A stretch of 9,020 nucleotides of DNA, from the NCBI GenBank assembly GCA_902768995.1, contig CACXNN010000131.1, forward strand, positions 1-9,020, given 5' to 3'. The notes beneath the pieces are model-generated. The model had not been told where the DNA came from. It made no database searches and worked only from the letters and a program-made list of their open reading frames with translations. The position numbers were made by a program, and so were the translations under genes. Source of the DNA: an uncultured Eubacteriales bacterium (lineage in GTDB: Bacteria; Bacillota; Clostridia; Christensenellales; CAG-138). This document shows, in pieces, positions 1-6,160 of this stretch; positions within the stretch are counted from its first letter, which is position 1; each line of letters opens with the position of its first letter.

Positions 1-170
1 ACCCGGTGTGCCGCTCGCAACCAAACCGCACTGTTTTTATGTTCATATTATCCATTGTGTGGCAATAGATCCATACAGTGCCGATTTGGTTGTGGAGGAA
101 GGATCCTTATCCTCGATACAGACTTGCCTGCCGATACTGTTCGCATATGAGCAGCATGGCATATAGAAGA
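1..170. other. Left-edge stretch with no supportable gene
   Basis: This stretch is more AT-rich than the operon and shows no ribosome binding site plus start codon that would support a gene. Reading frame 2 is open from the window edge to a TAG at 167-169, and frame 1 is open to a TGA at 145-147. Either could be the tail of a gene entering from the left, but neither translation resembles a family I know. A 10-base palindrome (AAGGATCCTT, 99-108) sits inside a 20-base imperfect dyad at 95-114. I cannot give it a role. Confidence 0.4.
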
Positions 171-174
171 GATG

Positions 175-201
175 AAAAAACAGGAGGCGGTTCAAAGCCT
201 C
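175..201 (-). terminator. Rho-independent terminator of the LacI-family gene
   Basis: Read on the minus strand, this is a GAGGC / GCCTC stem (201-197 with 188-184) closing an 8-base loop, followed by CTG and six T residues (180-175). It starts 25 bases beyond the stop codon of the regulator gene. The stem is only five base pairs, so it may be modest in strength, but the position and T-run fit an intrinsic terminator. Confidence 0.65.
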
Positions 202-226
202 TTGATTTGTCTTGCTTCGTAGTATT

Positions 227-1255
227 CTACCGTGTGCTGGCGCGGAAGATGGGGGTCGTCTTGTAGTATAGGAACACGTGGGGCCGATTGGGGTTGTTGA
301 TGCGGGAAAACAGCGTGATCGCAGCGCCGCGGCCGATGTCGGTGCTGGGGATGGCGGCGGTGGTCAAAGCGGGCTCCACCACGGCGGATTCCGGGGACCC
401 GTCGAAGCCGGTGACCATGACGTCGCCGGGAATGGACAGCCCCTTCCGCTTCAGGGCGGTCATGAGATGGATGGCCAGATAGTCGTTGGCGCAGACGAAG
501 GCGTCCGGGATGCGGGGCATCCGATCGAGCTGAGAGAGGAGCCAATCGGTATCGCCGTATTGATCGCCGTCCTCCGCCAGGATCGAGCAGTCGTCCGAAA
601 GCGTCAGCCCGGCTTCCTCCAATGCCGTGCGGCAGCCCAGCCAGCGCATATAGAAGCTGCTGCAATGCTTCCTGTCGCCCACGAAGCCGATCTCTTTGGC
701 CCCGGCGGCGATGAGCCGCTCCGTCAGGGCGGCAGAGGCGGCGACGTTTTCCATGGAGATGCAATCACAGTTCAGAAGGGACCCCACCAGGCGGGCGTGT
801 CCGTCCACAAAGACGCAGGGAATGCCCAGGGAGCAAATCATGGCCTGATACTCCCTGTCGAAGAGCTCTATGCCCAGAAAACCGACGGTTTCCTCCAGAA
901 GTAGATGGGGGGGAAGCCGTTTTTCCGCGATCTCCCGGGGGGAGATCTCGTAAATCTTCAGATTGTAGCCGGAGCGGCTGACCTGATCGGTGAAGCTGGT
1001 GAGAAAGTAGGCACCGAAACTGTGGCTCAACAGCTTAGGCTGGGTCAGCAGGGCAATGTTGACGCGCCCGTCCCGGGCAGGGGAGGGATCTTCCTCCGAG
1101 AACATGCCGTAGCCCAGCGCCTGGGCCTTCTGCATGACCAGCTTCCGGGTGCTCTCCGGCACGGCGCCCCGGTTGTTGAAAACTTTAGAAACGGTGTTGC
1201 GGCTCAAACCGCAGGCGTCGGCAATGTCCTGAATGGTGACTCGTTTGAGCGCCAT
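227..1255 (-). CDS. LacI/GalR-family transcriptional regulator
   Basis: This encodes a 342-residue DNA-binding regulator, full length for the family. The N-terminal helix-turn-helix (about residues 6-27) has the classic pattern VTIQDIADACGLSRNTVSKV. The hinge helix follows, ending near ALGY (46-49). The rest is a periplasmic-binding-protein-like effector domain (about 66-342). Its C-terminal half carries the hallmark DAFVCANDYLA (251-261) and IPGDVMVTGFDGSP (275-288), and it ends in the family-type IFRAST. An upstream in-frame ATG would add 22 residues, but Met at 1255 is preferred: AGGAG lies 8 bases upstream (1268-1264) and the MALKRVTIQDIA start is typical. The gene diverges from a sugar-transporter operon, so it most likely represses that operon and responds to the imported sugar or a product of it. 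That role and the ligand are inferred from position. The helix-turn-helix is intact. Confidence 0.93.
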   Translation of the reverse strand: MALKRVTIQDIADACGLSRNTVSKVFNNRGAVPESTRKLVMQKAQALGYGMFSEEDPSPARDGRVNIALLTQPKLLSHSFGAYFLTSFTDQVSRSGYNLKIYEISPREIAEKRLPPHLLLEETVGFLGIELFDREYQAMICSLGIPCVFVDGHARLVGSLLNCDCISMENVAASAALTERLIAAGAKEIGFVGDRKHCSSFYMRWLGCRTALEEAGLTLSDDCSILAEDGDQYGDTDWLLSQLDRMPRIPDAFVCANDYLAIHLMTALKRKGLSIPGDVMVTGFDGSPESAVVEPALTTAAIPSTDIGRGAAITLFSRINNPNRPHVFLYYKTTPIFRASTR

Positions 1256-1292
1256 GAACGGCTCTCCTTTCTCTGGGCTGTATGCAGTATTT

Positions 1293-1321
1293 ACTATAGC
1301 ATGCGGGCCATGAAAAATCAA
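1293..1321 (-). promoter_or_regulatory. Promoter of the LacI-family gene
   Basis: On the minus strand, TTGATT (1321-1316) and TATAGT (1298-1293) are separated by exactly 17 bases, close to the sigma-A consensus. Transcription would start near 1286, about 30 bases before the chosen ATG at 1255. The -35 boxes of this promoter and of the operon promoter lie about 54 bases apart, back to back around the inverted repeats at 1334-1389. Confidence 0.7.
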
Positions 1322-1333
1322 GATGTGTCATAG

Positions 1334-1374
1334 CAAAAATGGTTACATAATGTAAAAATAAATTCACATTTTTG
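1334..1374. repeat. Nested inverted repeats between divergent promoters
   Basis: CAAAAATG (1334-1341) is the exact reverse complement of CATTTTTG (1367-1374). Between them is a perfect 13-base palindrome, TTACATAATGTAA (1343-1355). The half-site recurs once more as TATGTAAC (1382-1389), the exact reverse complement of GTTACATA (1342-1349). The repeats lie directly upstream of the operon -35 box, where an activator or a looping repressor would bind. The region is AT-rich, so some symmetry could be chance, but the ATGTAA half-site occurring three times supports a regulatory role. Confidence 0.5.
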
Positions 1375-1403
1375 TTGACAGTATGTAACAGTTTGCGTAT
1401 AAT
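1375..1403 (+). promoter_or_regulatory. Perfect-consensus sigma-A promoter of the transport operon
   Basis: TTGACA (1375-1380) and TATAAT (1398-1403) are separated by 17 bases, an exact match to the housekeeping promoter consensus. Transcription would start near 1410, giving a leader of about 80 bases before the ATPase start codon. A promoter this strong normally needs tight control, which fits the operator-like sequence within its spacer and the divergent LacI-family gene. Confidence 0.88.
1383..1397 (+). promoter_or_regulatory. Candidate LacI-family operator / catabolite-responsive element
   Basis: ATGTAACAGTTTGCG lies entirely between the -35 and -10 boxes. Against the cre consensus WTGNAANCGNWNNCW it has two mismatches: A for C at position 8 and G for W at position 15. 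Against the LacI/GalR consensus TGNAANCGNTTNCA it matches 8 of 10 fixed positions. Binding here would block RNA polymerase directly. The sequence does not show whether the binder is the divergent regulator, CcpA, or both. Confidence 0.5.
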
Positions 1404-1490
1404 GCGAAATAGATGGAGTAGGCTCATTTTTACTTCATTCGTATTTTGTAAACCACATACAGAAAGGAACCAGAAGGAGGAAACGGTAGG

Positions 1491-2645
1491 ATGTCTGAAG
1501 TCGTTTTGAAGGGACTGAAAAAGGTCTACGACAACAAAGTTACTGCAGTACATGATGTGAACCTGGAGATCAAGGACAAGGAATTCATCGTTCTGGTAGG
1601 GCCTTCCGGCTGCGGCAAGTCCACCACGCTCAGAATGGTGGCGGGCCTCGAGGAAATCTCTGACGGCGAGCTGTACATCGACGGCAAGCTGGTCAACGAC
1701 GTCCCCCCCAAAGACAGGGATATCGCCATGGTATTCCAAAACTACGCTCTGTATCCCCACAAGACCGTGTATGACAATCTGGCCTTCGCTCTGAAGCTCC
1801 GCAAGGAGCCCAAGGACGTCATCGACAAGAAGGTTCGTGAAGTGGCGGAGATCCTGGACATCACCCAGTACCTCAAGCGCAAGCCCAAGGCTCTTTCCGG
1901 CGGCCAGCGTCAGCGTGTGGCCATCGGCCGCGCCATGGTCCGTGACCCCAAAGTGTTCCTTATGGACGAGCCTCTTTCCAACCTGGACGCCAAGCTCCGC
2001 AACCAGATGCGCGCCGAGATCATCAAGCTCCGTTCCCGCATCAACACCACCTTCATGTACGTGACCCACGACCAGACCGAGGCCATGACCTTGGGCGATC
2101 GCATCGTCATCATGAAGGACGGCTACGTGAACCAGATCGGCACCCCCCAGGAAGTGTTCAACAAGCCCGTGAACCTGTTCGTGGCCGGCTTCATCGGCAT
2201 GCCCGTCATGAACTTCTTCGATCACTGCCAGGTCCTGCTGGAGAACGGCAAGTACTACGCCCAGATCCGCGGGGTCAAGTTCCTTCTGGATGACTTCCAG
2301 CAGAAGGCTCTTGCGCAGAACAACGTCCAGCCCTGCGAGATCGTGGCCGGCATCCGGCCCCAGCACGTGACCGTGGGCGAGGGCGAGCTCACCGCCAAGA
2401 TCGAGGTCAGCGAGATGATGGGCAGCGAGTACAACATCCATGCCCGCAGCGGCGACGACGAAGTGGTCATGCTGATCCCCACCGTGGACCTCACCGCCGA
2501 CGTGTCCATGGGCAAGACCATCAACTTCACCACCCGTCCCTCCCTAATCCAGCTCTTCGATCGCGAGAGCGGCAACAACCTCATTTGGTACGACGCCGAG
2601 TCCGCCGCCAAGGACGCTCCCGTCTGCAAGCGGTATGATTTCTAA
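1491..2645 (+). CDS. Sugar ABC transporter ATPase (UgpC/MsmK/MsmX type)
   Basis: This 384-residue protein is the ATP-hydrolysing subunit of a CUT1-family carbohydrate importer and acts on the cytoplasmic face of the membrane. All key motifs are present: Walker A GPSGCGKST (37-45), Q-loop Gln83 in VFQNYALYPH, signature LSGGQ (135-139), Walker B VFLMDE (155-160), D-loop SNLDA (163-167) and switch His193 in THDQTEAM. The C-terminal third is a TOBE/MalK-like regulatory domain containing AGIRPQHV (286-293). AGGAGG (1475-1480) lies 10 bases before the start. It is the first gene of the operon, 10 bases upstream of a permease. LplB/YtcP-type transporters often rely on one shared ATPase encoded elsewhere, so an ATPase inside the operon is notable. 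It might serve this transporter only or several. Confidence 0.94.
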   Translation: MSEVVLKGLKKVYDNKVTAVHDVNLEIKDKEFIVLVGPSGCGKSTTLRMVAGLEEISDGELYIDGKLVNDVPPKDRDIAMVFQNYALYPHKTVYDNLAFALKLRKEPKDVIDKKVREVAEILDITQYLKRKPKALSGGQRQRVAIGRAMVRDPKVFLMDEPLSNLDAKLRNQMRAEIIKLRSRINTTFMYVTHDQTEAMTLGDRIVIMKDGYVNQIGTPQEVFNKPVNLFVAGFIGMPVMNFFDHCQVLLENGKYYAQIRGVKFLLDDFQQKALAQNNVQPCEIVAGIRPQHVTVGEGELTAKIEVSEMMGSEYNIHARSGDDEVVMLIPTVDLTADVSMGKTINFTTRPSLIQLFDRESGNNLIWYDAESAAKDAPVCKRYDF

Positions 2646-2655
2646 GGAGGCATCC

Positions 2656-3606
2656 ATGGAAACAAAAGCTGCCAAGCCGGCTGCCCCGGCCAAGGTGCGG
2701 GCGCCGAAGAAGAGGATGACCAAGGAGAAGCGGATCCGCTACTTCAAGGACAACTCTCCCTATCTGCTCATGATCCTGCCCGCGGTCATCGTGGTGTTCC
2801 TGTTCAACTATCTGCCCATCTACGGCGTCTTGATCGCCTTCCAGGACTTTATGCCCGGCGACAAGATCCTGTCCGATTCCACCATCTGGGTGGGCTTCGA
2901 GAACTTCGAGCGGTTCTTCTCCGATCCTCAGTTCTGGCCCCTGATGAAGTTCGTCATCGGCTTCCCACTGCCCATCATCGTTTCCCTCATGCTCAACGCC
3001 ATGAAGGGAAGGAAGACCGCGAAGGTCCTGCAGACCATCTTCAATGGACCCCACTTCATCTCCCTGGTGGTCTTGGTCGGTATGCTGACCCTGTTCTTCG
3101 GCCGCTACGGCCTCGTCAACAACATCGCGGCCCATTTCGGCGGCGAGCGGTACTCCTACTTCCTGGAGAGCAGCGCCTTTAGGCCCATGTACATCCTGTC
3201 CAGCAACTGGCAGGACTTCGGCTGGAGCGCCATCATCTACATCGCGGCCCTCTCCAACGTGGACCCGCAGCAGCATGAGGCAGCCATCCTGGACGGCGCC
3301 ACCCGGTTCCAGCGGGTCATCCACGTGGACCTGCCCGCCATCATGCCCATGGTCTCCGTCATGCTCATCATGTCCATCGGCGGCCTCATGGGCGTCGGCT
3401 ACGAGAAGGCCCTGCTGATGCAGACCGACGGCAACCTGGCGGTTTCCGAGCTGATCTCCACCTACGTGTACAAGCGCGGTTTGACCGGCGTACCCGATCA
3501 GGCCTACGCCACGGCTATCGGCCTGTTCAATTCCATCATCAACGTGGTGCTGCTGATCATCGCCAACACCACCAGCAAGAAGTTCTCCGAGAACTCGCTG
3601 TGGTAA
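2656..3606 (+). CDS. Carbohydrate ABC permease, LplB-like (first permease)
   Basis: This is a 316-residue integral membrane subunit of the sugar importer. A basic, alanine/proline-rich cytoplasmic N-terminus precedes the first membrane helix (about 36-61). The ATPase-coupling EAA loop reads EAAILDGA and ends in the conserved LP (208-227). The family-typical TAIGLFNSIINVVLLIIAN (286-304) and SENSLW end are present. The start at 2656 is chosen over the in-frame ATG at 2635 because AAGGAGG (2644-2650) sits just before it, and the earlier start would overlap the ATPase gene and place this site inside the coding region. From memory of the family, about 16 residues separate the FW (93-94) and the GFP (102-104). 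Here there are only seven, so the second membrane segment seems to lack about nine residues in frame. It pairs with the second permease to form the channel. Confidence 0.9.
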   Translation: METKAAKPAAPAKVRAPKKRMTKEKRIRYFKDNSPYLLMILPAVIVVFLFNYLPIYGVLIAFQDFMPGDKILSDSTIWVGFENFERFFSDPQFWPLMKFVIGFPLPIIVSLMLNAMKGRKTAKVLQTIFNGPHFISLVVLVGMLTLFFGRYGLVNNIAAHFGGERYSYFLESSAFRPMYILSSNWQDFGWSAIIYIAALSNVDPQQHEAAILDGATRFQRVIHVDLPAIMPMVSVMLIMSIGGLMGVGYEKALLMQTDGNLAVSELISTYVYKRGLTGVPDQAYATAIGLFNSIINVVLLIIANTTSKKFSENSLW

Positions 3607-3619
3607 GGAGGGGAGCATA

Positions 3620-4528
3620 ATGGAAAAGAAGCAACAAGTGCAGAAAATGGCTCTGCGGGATACCACGGGCGATAAGATCTTCTATACGATCAACGCCATC
3701 TTCCTGGGCATCCTCGCCCTGATCGTGCTCTACCCGCTGTACTTCATCGTCATCGCCGCCATCTCCGATCCGGACGCGGTGCTGGCCGGCGACGTGGTGC
3801 TCTACCCGGTGCGCATCACCATGGAGGGCTTCGCCAAGATCATGGAGCGCAAGGACGTGTGGCTGGGCTACCGCAACACCATCTTCTACACGATCCTCAC
3901 CGTGATCCTGTCCATCATCGTCACCGTGCCCGCCGGCTGGGCCCTGAGCCGCAAGACGCTGCCGGGCCAGAAGGCGTTCATGATCTACTTCATCATCCCC
4001 ATGTTCTTCGGCGGCGGCCTCATCCCGTTCTATAACGTCATGAGCAGCCTGAAGCTGGTGAACACCATCTGGGCCATCGTGCTGCCTGCGATCCTGTCGG
4101 TCTGGAACCTGTTCATGACCAAGACCTTCTTCCAGTCCAGCATCCCGGACACCCTGATCGAGGCGGCCACCATCGACGGCGCGGGCTCCTTCCGCATCTT
4201 CGGCGAAGTGGTGCTGCCGCTCTCGAAAGCCATCATCGCGGTCATGGCCCTCTACTATGCGGTGGGTCAGTGGAACAGCTACTTCAACGCCATGATCTTC
4301 CTGCAGAACGAGAACCTCTACCCCCTGCAGCTGGTCCTGAAGGAGATCCTCATCGCCTCCGAGAGCACCGTGGGCGGCAGCGGCGAAACCATCCTGCAGC
4401 AGTATCGGCTGGCCAACCAGCTCAAGTACGTGTCCGTTATCGTTTCCAGCGTGCCCGTGCTGATGCTGTACCCCTTCGTTCAGAAGTACTTTGCTCAGGG
4501 CGTCATGATCGGCTCCCTGAAGGGTTGA
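3620..4528 (+). CDS. Carbohydrate ABC permease, YtcP/LplC-like (second permease)
   Basis: This 302-residue membrane protein is the partner permease of the importer. The first membrane helix (about 23-47) is followed by the family motif ISDPDAV (48-54). The ATPase-coupling loop is EAATIDGAGSFRIFGEVVLP (181-200). The C-terminus YPFVQKYFAQGVMIGSLKG is the standard ending of this family and acts as a check that the gene is complete. Further membrane segments are apparent around 90-108, 119-137, 149-166, 203-215 and 270-287. AAGGAGG (3604-3610) overlaps the stop codon of the upstream permease and gives the start, with a 13-base intergenic gap, so the two permeases are probably translated in step. 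I see no defect in it. Confidence 0.94.
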   Translation: MEKKQQVQKMALRDTTGDKIFYTINAIFLGILALIVLYPLYFIVIAAISDPDAVLAGDVVLYPVRITMEGFAKIMERKDVWLGYRNTIFYTILTVILSIIVTVPAGWALSRKTLPGQKAFMIYFIIPMFFGGGLIPFYNVMSSLKLVNTIWAIVLPAILSVWNLFMTKTFFQSSIPDTLIEAATIDGAGSFRIFGEVVLPLSKAIIAVMALYYAVGQWNSYFNAMIFLQNENLYPLQLVLKEILIASESTVGGSGETILQQYRLANQLKYVSVIVSSVPVLMLYPFVQKYFAQGVMIGSLKG

Positions 4529-5162
4529 TAACAATAACAAGCATATCAGGAGGAAAGCAAACATGAAGAAACTGTTGGTTTTGATCCTTGCGGCCCTGAT
4601 GATCCTCACGGCTGCAGCCTGCGGCGGCGGCGACAAGAAGGCCGCGGCCAAGCAGGAGAGCGCCGGCGTGGACAAGCTGGTGGAGGAATACGGCTTCCAG
4701 TGGCAGGATACCAAGGCTCCCATCCTCAACGAGAAGGGCGCCAAGGAGCTGTCCTTCAGCATCTACTCTTCCAAGAACGCGTCCGCCCTGGACTACAACG
4801 ACATGAAGATCATGCAGGACCTGTACGCCAGCACCAACGTGTTCGTGTCCTGGGAGAACGTGTCCGAGTCCGTGTATTCCCAGCAGAAGAACCTGATCTT
4901 CGGCAACGCTGACAATCGGCCCGACGCCATCTACCATGCAGGCATGGGCGCCGGCGAGATCATCAAGTACGCCAAGCGCAAGGTGCTGCTGCCCATCAGC
5001 GACTATCTGGAGTACATGCCCAACTTCTCCAAGATCCTGGAGGAGCGCCCCGACATCAAGAACCAGCTCATCAACGTGGAGGACGGCAAGATCTACTCCC
5101 TGCCCCGCATCGAGGAGATGGGCCTGCTGCAGAACCCCAACATCCTGTTCCTGAACAAGAAC

Positions 5163-5175
5163 TGGGCCAGCTATG
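5163..5175 (+). other. First frameshift junction in the binding-protein gene
   Basis: The frame of piece one is good up to the TGG codon of LFLNKNW (5163-5165). Good coding resumes one frame over at the ATG of MLRYFRDND (5173). Only seven bases lie between. In relatives, as I recall the family, about 17 residues fill this place (a KLGL..PTT.DE..E-type stretch). A deletion of about 44 bases would explain both the missing residues and the frame change. No homopolymer or slippery heptamer is present here. Confidence 0.7.
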
Positions 5176-5459
5176 CTCCGCTACTTCCGCGACAACGACA
5201 TGAACGGCAACGGCAAGACCGACGACGAGCGCCCCCTGAGCTTCGTGTACAACAACTGGCAGGGCAATCAGTGCGACCTGTACGGCATGTTCGGCCTCAA
5301 CGACAACCTGGAGCACCGGGTCATCGTGGACGGCAAGGTCACCTACACCGTGCTGGACGAGCGCTTCAAGGAGGCCACCAACTTCCTGGCCAACTGGGTC
5401 AGCGAGAACCTGATCGACAAGGTATCCTTCGAGCTCTCCCAGGATAACTTCCTGGCCAA

Positions 5460-5472
5460 CGGCAAGGGGAGA
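5460..5472 (+). other. Second, compensating frameshift junction in the binding-protein gene
   Basis: Piece two reads LANGKG up to about 5466, and piece three resumes in the original frame from about 5466 as GESETVV. A run of four G residues (5466-5469) lies at the junction. The aromatic-rich stretch that relatives usually carry between the GK and the following DY/NY appears to be about 14 residues short. A deletion of about 43 bases restores the frame lost at the first junction. Confidence 0.65.
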
Positions 5473-6160
5473 GCGAGACCGTCGTCTCCAATCCCGAGAA
5501 CTACATCGTCTGCAACCCCATCATCGGGCCTCACGGCGATCAGACCCTGTGCATCTCCAACAACCCCGAGGTGGGCGCGGGCGAAGTCATCATCTTCGCC
5601 GACTGCCCCAACGTGGAAGTGCTGCTGGCCTACTTCGATCGGTACTATGATCCCCTGATCTCCGCGCAGATCAACTACGGCCCCATCGGCATCGTCTATG
5701 AGGAGCAGCTGGATGAGAAGGGCATGCTGGTGCAGAAGCCCCTGCCCGAAGGCGTCACCTCCGACGAGCTGCGGCTCCAGAACGCCCCGCTGGGCATCAT
5801 CTACCTGAGCGACTACGCCTGGAACAACGTGGTCAACATGGAGCCCCGCGCCAAGCTCCGTCTGGAGCGGCTCACCGCCCATGCCACCCCCTTCATGCCC
5901 GCCAACGTGAAGCCCTGCTATTCCAACCTGCAGTTCACCCTGGACGAGCTGAACACCCTGGCCAACTATGAGACCAACCTGAACGACTACATCCGTACCA
6001 ACCTGATCAAGTGGCTCATGGGCGGCGGCGTCAGCGATGCCCAGTGGGAGACCTTCCAGAAGGATCTCAACGGCAAGTGCAACATCACCGGCATCCAGAA
6101 GGTCTATCAGGACGCCTATGATCGTTACATCGGCAAATAAAGAATAGAGAGGATATGTTC

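Larger units (their letters stand above)
4563..6140 (+). pseudogene. Sugar-binding lipoprotein (LplA/YtcQ-like), broken by two frameshifts
   Basis: This is the substrate-binding component of the importer, tethered to the outer face of the membrane by a lipid. The signal peptide MKKLLVLILAALMILTAAAC has a lipobox with lipidated Cys20, and AGGAGG (4548-4553) precedes it. The coding sequence lies in three pieces. Piece one is 4563-5165 (ending LFLNKNW). Piece two, in the next frame, is about 5170-5466 (MLRYFRDNDMNGNGKTDDE to NFLANGKG). Piece three, back in the first frame, is about 5466-6140 (ESETVVSNPENYIVCNP to the stop). Each piece is well conserved in style, including SAQINYGPIG and NMEPRAKLRLE. 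Together they give about 523 residues. Read straight, the first frame stops at 5447 after 294 residues, the last 93 or so being missense. At both junctions, family residues appear to be missing: about 15 after NW and about 14 after NGKG. Either a decaying gene or local sequence error. Confidence 0.85.

Noticed and set aside
95..114. Imperfect 20-base dyad GAGGAAGGATCCTTATCCTC as an operator or terminator
   Set aside because: It has no T-run, adjacent promoter or associated gene to support either role.
2..169. Open frame entering from the left edge and ending at TAG 167-169
   Set aside because: Fifty-five codons without a stop is not rare at this base composition, and the translation matches nothing I recognise. 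The sequence to the left would be needed.
78..266. 62-codon plus-strand open frame near the left edge
   Set aside because: It has no ribosome binding site or family resemblance, and it overlaps the terminator and 3' end of the LacI-family gene on the other strand.
1404..1490. Riboswitch or leader peptide in the operon leader
   Set aside because: The leader is only about 80 bases. It shows no conserved aptamer core or terminator/antiterminator pair, and its only ATG frame stops after two codons.
1185..4762. Long minus-strand open frames opposite the ATPase and both permeases (1185-2441, 2581-3666, 3557-4762)
   Set aside because: They are antisense shadows of genes with complete family motifs. 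Their translations are His/Asp/Val/Leu-rich, typical of reverse-complemented GC-rich codons.
5163..5472. Programmed ribosomal frameshifting in the binding-protein gene
   Set aside because: The first junction has no slippery heptamer, the only run at the second is GGGG, and family residues are missing at both. Two programmed shifts in a lipoprotein gene would be unprecedented to my knowledge.
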